Source of the DNA: Deltaproteobacteria bacterium UBA6967
GTDB taxonomy: Bacteria > SAR324 > NAC60-12
Assembly (NCBI GenBank): GCA_002450295.1
Contig: DJYX01000024.1
Location: 1-11,143, forward strand
Reading direction: 5' to 3'
Length of the DNA: 11,143 nt
This document shows, piece after piece, positions 1 through 5,379 of the stretch. Position numbers and translations under genes: made by a program. The notes beneath the pieces were generated by a model that saw nothing but the letters and a program-made list of their open reading frames with translations, was not told the DNA's origin and did no database searches. Numbering within the stretch: position 1 is the stretch's first letter; each line of letters opens with the position of its first letter.

Positions 1-840
1 CGTGGAAATTTGAGCATCAGTGAGTTTCTGCACGACAGCGAGCAATTCCATCAGTACGATCTGATTCTGCTCAATCAGTGGGATGTCAATCAACAGAAAT
101 TCATGGTGCGGCTCGGTGTGCGCAAAAAAGCGATCCTGAGCAAGAAGGAAGAGGCGATGATGAAGCGCCAGGATTCGCTGGACGACAACATCGCCAAACT
201 TCAGAAAGAGCGTGAAGATCTGAAGAATCGCCTGCGTACCACGGTTGAGCAACTCAAGGAGATCGAGGAACAGGATCCGGATTCAATCAGCAGCAACGCA
301 GAAAAGAAGTACCAACGCCTGCGTACCGTGAGAAGTCGACTGGTCGAGGACCTCAAGCGCAAGACTCTGAAGATTCGTGAGTTGGAACGTCCAATCAATG
401 CGGACAGTGAGCTCACCTTCAAGGATCATGACCTCTTCGAAGTGATCATTGAGCGCCAAGGCTTCCAGCAGTGGATGAAGTCTCAGGTTGACGACATCGG
501 TAGTATCTTTGGCAGCTCCGGGCAGAAGAAAGAAGGGGTTCTTAACCAGATGCTCAATCTTGGAGAGATCGTCCGTCAGCTACGCAAGGAGAGTCTGCAG
601 CTACAGACCCTGCAGCGCACTGTCACCCAGCTGCAGGAACAGCTGACCACTTACGCTACGGAGCATGGGATCACTACAGGAAAGAAGACGATCGAAGACG
701 TGATGGACGATCATCTGCTGGACAAGCTCGAATACATCTTCCTTGGCGGGCAACTCGCTCAGGAGTTGGCCCAAGCAGCCCAGCCAGCAGAAGTTTCTGA
801 AACCACGCCTGATTCCGATTCTACCGCGGTTCCAGGATAG
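1..840 (+). CDS. Coiled-coil protein of unknown function, probably 5'-truncated by the window edge
   Basis: I do not recognise this protein. The frame is open from base 1. The first possible start is a TTG at 10 and the first ATG is at 103, but the residues before that ATG look like real coding sequence, so the gene probably begins upstream; a TTG start cannot be excluded. Counting from the TTG, residues 44-128 are highly charged and heptad-like, a long coiled coil. Residues 131-180 look globular (FKDHDLFEVIIERQGFQQW). A second helical stretch spans about 182-214 and is rich in Leu and Gln. Residues 256-276 form a low-complexity Pro/Ser/Thr/acidic tail. There is no signal peptide or membrane segment in the visible part, so it is probably cytoplasmic. 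It stands apart from fumC by a 221-bp gap, so a shared transcript is not obvious. A structural or scaffolding role is possible but only a guess. Confidence 0.75.
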   Translation, partial: RGNLSISEFLHDSEQFHQYDLILLNQWDVNQQKFMVRLGVRKKAILSKKEEAMMKRQDSLDDNIAKLQKEREDLKNRLRTTVEQLKEIEEQDPDSISSNAEKKYQRLRTVRSRLVEDLKRKTLKIRELERPINADSELTFKDHDLFEVIIERQGFQQWMKSQVDDIGSIFGSSGQKKEGVLNQMLNLGEIVRQLRKESLQLQTLQRTVTQLQEQLTTYATEHGITTGKKTIEDVMDDHLLDKLEYIFLGGQLAQELAQAAQPAEVSETTPDSDSTAVPG

Positions 841-867
841 CGGTGCTACTTGGCATTGGATCCATTG

Positions 868-880
868 CTGGGCTTCCCAG
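868..880 (+). other. Small hairpin in the gap before fumC, possible weak terminator
   Basis: CTGGG-ctt-CCCAG forms a perfect 5-bp stem with a 3-nt loop, 28 bases after the coiled-coil gene stops. A G.T wobble can extend it by one or two pairs. Only a short TTT follows at 886-888, with no proper T-tract, so this is at best a weak terminator. A 10-bp palindrome, CTAGGCCTAG, follows at 890-899. Confidence 0.3.
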
Positions 881-1061
881 TGCTACTTTCTAGGCCTAGC
901 AACTCGGCTGTATTGCTCCCGAAAACTCTCCCTCGTCGCTAACTCGTACAGGAAACCACACCCTCCTTTTTGTTCCTGCTTGTTCCCTGCCCACAACTCG
1001 TGCTAACTTTGCTGCTTTTATTTCAATCATCCGTCCCAATGCCCTAGTCAGTCGGAGTCAT

Positions 1062-2465
1062 ATGTCTCAGTCTTTCCGGATCGAAAAGGATTCGATGGGG
1101 GAAGTGCAAGTCCCTCAAGACGCCTACTACGCCGCCCAAACTCAACGTGCTGTTGATAATTTTCCTGTCAGCGGACTGCGTCTCAGCCGCTCACTGATTG
1201 CCGCACTGGGTTACATCAAGCAGGCTGCAGCCAAGGTCAATGGCGAATTGGGACATCTACCCGCAGAAATCGCCGAAGCTATTCAAAACACGGCTAGCGA
1301 GGTGATTGCCGGCAACCTGGATGCCCACTTCCCGATTGATATCTACCAGACTGGTTCGGGGACCTCGAGTAACATGAACGCTAACGAGGTGATCACCAAC
1401 CGGGCGATGGAGCAGGCTACTGGCAAGTTGCCCCGTGCGATTCATCCAAATAACGATGTCAACTTTGGGCAAAGTTCCAATGATGTGTTCCCCACGGCGA
1501 TCCGTATCGCAGCCACACTACAGGCGCGTCAGCAGTTGATCCCTGCACTTCAACACCTACACGACACCTTTCTAGCCAAAGGAAACGAATACGCCCATGT
1601 GGTCAAGACTGGCCGAACCCACCTGATGGACGCCATGCCCCTGACCTTTGCCCAGGAGTTCGGTGGCTACGCTCGCCAGATCGAACTCGGTATCGCCCGA
1701 GTGGAAGCGGCCTTGGAACGCCTGTGTGAACTGCCCCAGGGAGGAACTGCTGTCGGTACAGGGATCAACACCGATCCAGCGTTCCCACCAAAATTTGCTG
1801 CTGCGGTCTCAGAGTTGACCGGAGTTACCTTCTGCGAAGCACAGAACCACTTTGAAGCTCAGGCCACCGTGGACGCTCCCGTGGAGCTGAGCGGACAGTT
1901 GAAGACCATCGCCGTCAGCTTGATGAAGATTTGTAATGATCTACGCTGGATGAATTCTGGCCCCAACGGAGGTATCGGCGAGATTCAACTGGCTGCTCTT
2001 CAGCCAGGCTCTTCCATCATGCCGGGCAAGGTCAATCCAGTCATCGAAGAATCTACCGCGATGGTTTGTGCCCAGGTCATTGGTTATGATGCCTCGGTCA
2101 GTATTGGCGGACTCTCTGGCAACTTTGAATTGAACGTAATGCTACCGATGGTTGCCCACAGCCTACTGGAATCAATCCGCTTGCTGGCAAATGCTTCACG
2201 GAACCTGGCGGATCGTTCTGTTTCTCGAATTGTTGTTCGGGAAGACCACATCGCTGCCTCGGTTGGCAAAAACCCAATCCTGGTTACTGTACTCAATCCT
2301 CTGATCGGCTACGACCTAGCCGCCAAGATCGCCAAGACTGCTTTTGCTGAAAATCGATCCCTCAAGGAAGTTGCCCTGGAACTGGCAGGCGACCAATTGA
2401 CCGAGGCTGAATTGGATCAGGCCCTCGACCCCGTCAAGATGACAAAAACCGGCTTTGTCGAGTAA
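1062..2465 (+). CDS. fumC: Fumarate hydratase, class II
   Basis: Class II fumarase, the iron-independent homotetramer that interconverts fumarate and L-malate in the cytoplasmic TCA cycle. The protein is 467 residues, the usual family length. Visible signatures are TGSGTSSNMNANEV (97-110), the substrate-site segment HPNNDVNFGQSSND (128-141), TGRTHLMDA with the catalytic-region His187, and the mobile loop GSSIMPGKVNP (316-326) carrying the catalytic Ser. The loop reads MPGKVNP, as in fumarases, rather than the MPAKVNP I recall for aspartases. It is followed by VIEESTAMVCAQVIG and SGNFELNVMLP, a form I associate with FumC variants outside the enterics. The ATG at 1062 has GGAG at 1054-1057, a rather short 4-nt spacing. 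I see no convincing promoter in the preceding gap. It ends 63 bp before the preferred aroF start, so co-transcription is possible. The sequence is complete with no missing key residue. Confidence 0.97.
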   Translation: MSQSFRIEKDSMGEVQVPQDAYYAAQTQRAVDNFPVSGLRLSRSLIAALGYIKQAAAKVNGELGHLPAEIAEAIQNTASEVIAGNLDAHFPIDIYQTGSGTSSNMNANEVITNRAMEQATGKLPRAIHPNNDVNFGQSSNDVFPTAIRIAATLQARQQLIPALQHLHDTFLAKGNEYAHVVKTGRTHLMDAMPLTFAQEFGGYARQIELGIARVEAALERLCELPQGGTAVGTGINTDPAFPPKFAAAVSELTGVTFCEAQNHFEAQATVDAPVELSGQLKTIAVSLMKICNDLRWMNSGPNGGIGEIQLAALQPGSSIMPGKVNPVIEESTAMVCAQVIGYDASVSIGGLSGNFELNVMLPMVAHSLLESIRLLANASRNLADRSVSRIVVREDHIAASVGKNPILVTVLNPLIGYDLAAKIAKTAFAENRSLKEVALELAGDQLTEAELDQALDPVKMTKTGFVE

Positions 2466-2519
2466 GAAATCATGTCTTTTTGGCCTGTTGACCCTACATT
2501 GACTGCTCTTGTTTCTTCT

Positions 2520-2528
2520 GGAGAACCC
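2520..2528 (+). promoter_or_regulatory. Ribosome binding site that sets the aroF start
   Basis: GGAGAACCC lies immediately before the ATG at 2529. The same block occurs before rpmG (3653-3662, GGAGAACACC) and rpmB (3854-3863, GGAGAACCCC). The earlier in-frame ATG at 2472 has no comparable Shine-Dalgarno sequence. This argues that translation of the DAHP synthase starts at 2529. Confidence 0.8.
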
Positions 2529-3587
2529 ATGCAATCCACCAATAACATAAATGTTAAGCAAATTACCCCGTTGACGCCTCCTGATGAGATCAAGGAGGAA
2601 CTTCCCCTCAGTGAAAAAGCTTGCCAGACCGTGGTTCAGGCGCGGCAAACTGTGCGCAATGTCCTGGATCGGGAAGATCATCGACTCTTTGCCGTGGTTG
2701 GGCCCTGCTCCATTCATGATACGGAAGCCGCAATGGAATACGCCCAGCGGCTCAAGGCCCTGCACGAAGAGCTCAAGGATCGGATCTACCTGATCATGCG
2801 AGTGTACTTTGAAAAACCCCGCACCACTGTTGGATGGAAGGGATTGATCAACGATCCAGACCTGAACGGTACCCACCAAGTGGAAAAGGGCCTGCGTCTG
2901 GCTCGGAAGATCCTGCTTGATATCAACGAACTGGGACTACCGGCAGCCACAGAAACACTGGATCCGATCACACCCCAGTACATTGCTGACCTGCTCGCCT
3001 GGAGTGCGATCGGAGCCCGTACCACCGAATCACAAACTCACCGGGAAATGACCAGTGGGCTTTCCATGCCCGTTGGCTTCAAGAATGGTACGGATGGCAG
3101 TTTGGATATTGCGGTGCACGCCATCCAGTCTGCAGCACATCCCCATCATTTCCTGGGCATCAATCACGAGGGGCGTGCCTCTGTTGTTAATACAAACGGC
3201 AACCAACACTGCCACATTGTCCTGCGCGGTGGTAAGCACGGACCCAACTTTGATGCCTTGTCCATTCAGGATACGGAAGAGCAGCTGCGCAAAGAAGGGG
3301 TCAAACCGATCATCATGGTGGACTGCAGCCATGGAAACTCCAACAAGCGTCCGGAAAAACAGGAAATCGTGCTGCGTGACATCGTGCGCCAGATCGTTGA
3401 CGGCAACCAGTCCATCGTTGGCACCATGATCGAGAGTCATCTACATCTAGGCAACCAGCCGATCAGTGACGAGATGCAGTACGGTGTTTCCATCACGGAC
3501 AAGTGCCTGGATTGGGAAAACACAGAGCGCATCTTGCGAGAAGCCTACGAACACCTGGGAAATTTGCAGTATCTGACCAACTGCTGA
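2529..3587 (+). CDS. aroF: 3-deoxy-7-phosphoheptulonate (DAHP) synthase, type I, AroF-like
   Basis: Condenses phosphoenolpyruvate and erythrose 4-phosphate to DAHP, the committed first step of the shikimate pathway. The frame is open from an ATG at 2472 (371 aa), but the ATG at 2529 has the good ribosome binding site and gives 352 residues, close to the roughly 350 of E. coli AroF/G/H. Signatures are GPCSIHD (58-64, metal-ligand Cys60), VYFEKPRTTVGWKG (92-105), ARTTESQTHRE (163-173), FKNGTDG (184-190), LRGGK (232-236), CSHGNSNK (266-273, metal His268), Glu302 in MIES, and Asp324 in SITDKC. All expected metal and substrate residues are present. From memory, segments such as THREMTSGLSMPVGF and MVDCSHGNSNK are closer to the tyrosine-sensitive AroF than to AroG or AroH. 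The actual feedback specificity cannot be told from sequence alone. No chorismate mutase domain is fused and no trp/tyr-type leader is visible. Confidence 0.95.
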   Translation: MQSTNNINVKQITPLTPPDEIKEELPLSEKACQTVVQARQTVRNVLDREDHRLFAVVGPCSIHDTEAAMEYAQRLKALHEELKDRIYLIMRVYFEKPRTTVGWKGLINDPDLNGTHQVEKGLRLARKILLDINELGLPAATETLDPITPQYIADLLAWSAIGARTTESQTHREMTSGLSMPVGFKNGTDGSLDIAVHAIQSAAHPHHFLGINHEGRASVVNTNGNQHCHIVLRGGKHGPNFDALSIQDTEEQLRKEGVKPIIMVDCSHGNSNKRPEKQEIVLRDIVRQIVDGNQSIVGTMIESHLHLGNQPISDEMQYGVSITDKCLDWENTERILREAYEHLGNLQYLTNC

Positions 3588-3603
3588 GACCTAAAGGAAA
3601 TTC

Positions 3604-3632
3604 TTGACATTTTTTTGGTAAATACCGATCAT
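3604..3632 (+). promoter_or_regulatory. Sigma70-type promoter for rpmG-rpmB
   Basis: A perfect TTGACA (-35) at 3604-3609 is followed by a 17-bp spacer and GATCAT (-10, 4 of 6 consensus bases) at 3627-3632. The region is strikingly AT-rich compared with the flanking coding sequence, with T-tracts on both sides. Transcription would begin near 3639-3640, giving a leader of about 23 nt with the rpmG ribosome binding site at 3653. Its position between aroF and rpmG suits an independent ribosomal-protein unit. The call rests on consensus matching alone. Confidence 0.6.
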
Positions 3633-3662
3633 TTTTGATTTTCATTTTTCCTGGAGAACACC

Positions 3663-3824
3663 ATGGCCAAGAACGCCAACCGCGTGTTTGTGAAGATGAA
3701 GAGTCCGGAGAGCGGCTACATGTACTACACCTCTAAGAACCGGGTCACGACCCCAGGACGCTTAGAGTTGCGCAAGTACGATCCGATTGTCCGCAAGCAC
3801 GTGCTTTTCAAGGAAACCAAGTAA
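3663..3824 (+). CDS. rpmG: Large-subunit ribosomal protein bL33
   Basis: A 53-residue basic protein beginning MAKNANRVFVKMKSPESGY and ending in VRKHVLFKETK. The YYTSKNR segment and the LELRKYDPIVRKHV block match the bacterial L33 family (E. coli equivalents, from memory, are FYTTTKNK and LELKKFDPVVRQHV). It binds 23S rRNA near the E site of the 50S subunit. It contains no cysteine, so it is the zinc-independent (C-minus) form. The start has the GGAGAAC leader at 3653. It forms an rpmG-rpmB pair with L28 39 bp downstream, the reverse of the E. coli rpmB-rpmG order. A perfect -35 box 54 bp before the start suggests its own promoter. Confidence 0.96.
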   Translation: MAKNANRVFVKMKSPESGYMYYTSKNRVTTPGRLELRKYDPIVRKHVLFKETK

Positions 3825-3830
3825 CCGACC

Positions 3831-3844
3831 CTGTCGCGAGACAG
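3831..3844 (+). other. Stem-loop with a GCGA (GNRA) tetraloop between rpmG and rpmB
   Basis: CTGTC-GCGA-GACAG is a perfect 5-bp stem closed by a GNRA-type tetraloop. It sits 6 bases after the rpmG stop and 9 bases before the rpmB Shine-Dalgarno sequence. There is no T-tract, so it is not a terminator. It could stabilise or punctuate the bicistronic mRNA, or be a binding site, but no function is shown. Confidence 0.45.
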
Positions 3845-3863
3845 TGCAGATTAGGAGAACCCC

Positions 3864-4103
3864 ATGGCTCGTCGCTGTGACATCACCGGCAAGCGACCAC
3901 TGACTGGCAACCGCGTTTCGCATGCCAACAACAAGACCAAGCACCGCCAGTTGCCCAACCTGCAGACCCGACGTTTCTTTGTTCCGGAGCTCGGTCGTGA
4001 GGTTAAGCTGAAAGTTTCGACCCGTGCGATCCGTACCATCGACAAGAAAGGCTTGACGGCCTTCCTCAAGGACAACGGTCTTACCCTCCGCGACGTCAGT
4101 TGA
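3864..4103 (+). CDS. rpmB: Large-subunit ribosomal protein bL28
   Basis: A 79-residue basic protein of typical L28 length (78 in E. coli). The start, [20 protein letters not shown], and the following [20 protein letters not shown] are hallmark L28 sequence, as is [14 protein letters not shown] near the C-terminus. It is a 50S subunit protein binding 23S rRNA. There is one Cys (residue 5) and no CxxC pair, so it is the zinc-free form. The ATG at 3864 is preceded by AGGAGAACCCC. It is the second gene of the rpmG-rpmB unit and is closed by an intrinsic terminator that begins at its own stop codon. Confidence 0.97.
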   Translation: MARRCDITGKRPLTGNRVSHANNKTKHRQLPNLQTRRFFVPELGREVKLKVSTRAIRTIDKKGLTAFLKDNGLTLRDVS

Positions 4104-4129
4104 AAAACGGGGGTCCATGTCCCGTTTTT
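4103..4129 (+). terminator. Intrinsic terminator of rpmG-rpmB
   Basis: AAAAACGGG (4103-4111), a 9-nt loop, then CCCGTTTTT (4121-4129) gives a 9-bp perfect stem ending in a T5 tract. It starts at the last base of the rpmB stop codon. The A-tract/T-tract symmetry could let it act on both strands. A competing 7-bp pairing, GGGTCCA (4111-4117) with TGGACCC (4136-4142), overlaps the upstream arm and loop. Confidence 0.75.
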
Positions 4130-4172
4130 CTGATGTGGACCCACGATAGCAAACGCTTTTCCCAGAATACCG

Positions 4173-4199
4173 GAACCTGTCCTTCCCGAACCTGTCCTT
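4173..4199 (+). repeat. Short tandem direct repeat upstream of the small membrane protein gene
   Basis: The 12-mer GAACCTGTCCTT occurs at 4173-4184 and again at 4188-4199, a 15-base period with a 3-base spacer. It lies in the C/T-rich leader between the rpmB terminator and the next gene's ribosome binding site. It may be a slippage product or a paired protein-binding site. Only two copies exist here. Confidence 0.6.
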
Positions 4200-4225
4200 G
4201 TCCCTTCCGCTTGCAGGAGTAGACC

Positions 4226-4657
4226 ATGCCGGACTGGATGCGCAGTTCCGGGACTCGAGTCCTGCTGATTGCCAGCTTGGCCCTTGCGGTCCTGTTTGGA
4301 TTTCAGTTCTATCAGAACCAGAAACGACTTGAGGCCCAGAAGCAAATTGAATTGCTGGACGTGCGTGTGGCTTTTGGCCAAGACGAACGGCGTGTGAGCA
4401 CTGGTGTCTTTGGGACTGTGCTCAACAACAGCGAGCAGGTGATCAAGATGCTGGAGATCACCATTGACTATCTCAGCAAGGAGGACGAGGTGATCAAGAG
4501 TGCTCGTTTCTTCCCCGTCTACCACCTATCTTTTCAAAATCCTGGCACCTTGGAACCCAAGCAGTCACGTGAATTTGGCTTTGACCTCGAACCCCAAGCT
4601 CCCCCTGACTGGTCTGGAGAAGTCCGGACTCGGGTGAGTGAGGTTCAATTCCGCTAA
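4226..4657 (+). CDS. Small membrane-anchored protein of unknown function
   Basis: A 143-residue protein I cannot assign firmly. Residues about 11-29 are a hydrophobic segment (RVLLIASLALAVLFGFQFY) after an Arg-containing N-terminus, with no obvious cleavage or lipobox site, so it is likely a single-pass anchor with the rest in the periplasm. Residues 44-143 read as alternating beta strands: DVRVAFG, GVFGTVLNNSE, LEITIDYLSKEDEVI, FFPVYHL, LEPKQSREFGFDLE, VRTRVSEVQF. This pattern of 'G-x-V-x-N', then a strand and a charged turn, then 'L-x-P-x-x-S-x-x-F', recalls the Ig-like FxLYD/DUF2393 type of extracytoplasmic domain. That resemblance is from memory and unconfirmed. AGGAG at 4215-4219 precedes the ATG. 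Its stop is only 10 bp before the lolD ATG, so it is very probably co-transcribed with lolD and bamA and may serve envelope biogenesis. Confidence 0.85.
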   Translation: MPDWMRSSGTRVLLIASLALAVLFGFQFYQNQKRLEAQKQIELLDVRVAFGQDERRVSTGVFGTVLNNSEQVIKMLEITIDYLSKEDEVIKSARFFPVYHLSFQNPGTLEPKQSREFGFDLEPQAPPDWSGEVRTRVSEVQFR

Positions 4658-4667
4658 GTTTCCAGCC

Positions 4668-5354
4668 ATGCATCTTCAACTCGAAAACTTGCACAAGAGC
4701 TATCTTGATGGTGAAGGCCGTACCCTGCACATTTTACGGGGAGTAGATTTGCGATTGGAGCAACCTGGCCAGACAGCTGCCATCGTTGGTGCTTCTGGAA
4801 CAGGCAAGAGTACCTTGCTGCACTTGATTGGCTTACTTGACCAACCAGACCAGGGGAGAGTTTTGCTGGACGACCAGGACCTGAGCCTGCTTTCCCAGGA
4901 TGCCCAGGCTCGCTACCGCAACACCCAGTTGGGCTTCATTTTTCAGTTTCATCAGCTCCTGCAGGATTTCAGTGCGCTGGAGAACGTGATGATGCCAGCA
5001 TTGGTTCAGGGACAGAGCCACAGTCAGAGTCGCAAGCGTGCGAGTGAACTGCTGGAACAGGTCGGACTAGGGGAGCGCTTGTTGCATAAGCCCTCTCAAC
5101 TCTCCGGCGGCGAACAGCAACGGGTTGCCATCGCCCGGGCCCTCACCAACCGCCCGCGTCTCCTGCTGGCTGACGAGCCCACTGGCAATCTGGATCAGGA
5201 AAATGAGTCGCAGGTATTGGATACCTTATTGCGCTGCTGCGCCGATGGGCAAACCACCATGCTGATGATCACCCACAATCTGCAACTGGCCACTACACTG
5301 CAGCAGTGCTATCGTCTGCAGGATGGTCGTTTGCAATTGGATTCCAGTCCTTGA
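4668..5354 (+). CDS. lolD: ABC transporter ATPase, LolD-like (lipoprotein release)
   Basis: A 228-residue ATPase of the LolD/MacB subfamily. In the LolCDE complex at the inner membrane, LolD powers extraction of outer-membrane lipoproteins and their transfer to LolA. All motifs are intact: Walker [10 protein letters not shown] (41-49), Q-loop in [18 protein letters not shown] (Gln93), signature LSGGEQQRV (145-153), Walker B LLLADE (165-170) followed by PTGNLD, and switch His203 in THNL. The [15 protein letters not shown] stretch is close to the QFHHLLPDFTALENV that I recall for E. coli LolD, which favours LolD over MacB or FtsE. The ATG at 4668 fits the family N-terminus. An in-frame GTG at 4638 would add ten residues overlapping the upstream gene. 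The Shine-Dalgarno sequence is weak, suggesting translational coupling. No LolC/E permease gene lies in the window. bamA follows after 25 bp. Confidence 0.9.
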   Translation: MHLQLENLHKSYLDGEGRTLHILRGVDLRLEQPGQTAAIVGASGTGKSTLLHLIGLLDQPDQGRVLLDDQDLSLLSQDAQARYRNTQLGFIFQFHQLLQDFSALENVMMPALVQGQSHSQSRKRASELLEQVGLGERLLHKPSQLSGGEQQRVAIARALTNRPRLLLADEPTGNLDQENESQVLDTLLRCCADGQTTMLMITHNLQLATTLQQCYRLQDGRLQLDSSP

Positions 5355-5379
5355 ACCGCTTGTCAATACTCACATTCTA

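Noticed and set aside
743..1006. 87-codon + strand open frame running from the coiled-coil gene into the gap
   Set aside because: It overlaps the upstream gene in another frame, its composition is unlike a protein, and it has no ribosome binding site.
980..1009. Possible fumC promoter, TTGTTC with a CTAACT/TAACTT -10
   Set aside because: Both boxes match the consensus poorly, so it is not distinguishable from background.
2472..2528. Upstream ATG that would extend the DAHP synthase by 19 residues
   Set aside because: It has no Shine-Dalgarno sequence, the extra residues match nothing in the family, and the ATG at 2529 has a strong GGAG site and gives the usual length.
2316..2879. 187-codon open frame on the - strand over the fumC-aroF junction
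   Set aside because: It is a shadow of two clear enzyme genes, with no family resemblance and no supported start.
3030..3440. Open frames on both strands inside aroF, up to 136 codons
   Set aside because: They are out-of-frame shadows of conserved DAHP synthase sequence.
3851..4525. 224-codon open frame on the - strand across rpmB and the small membrane protein gene
   Set aside because: It is the antisense of two well-supported genes and a terminator, has no recognisable domain, and the real proteins explain the sequence.
4638..4667. GTG start adding ten residues to LolD
   Set aside because: It would overlap the upstream gene, and family similarity begins just after the ATG at 4668.
5323..5379. 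ATG start for BamA inside the end of lolD
   Set aside because: It would put 19 residues before a well-formed signal peptide that begins properly at the ATG at 5380.
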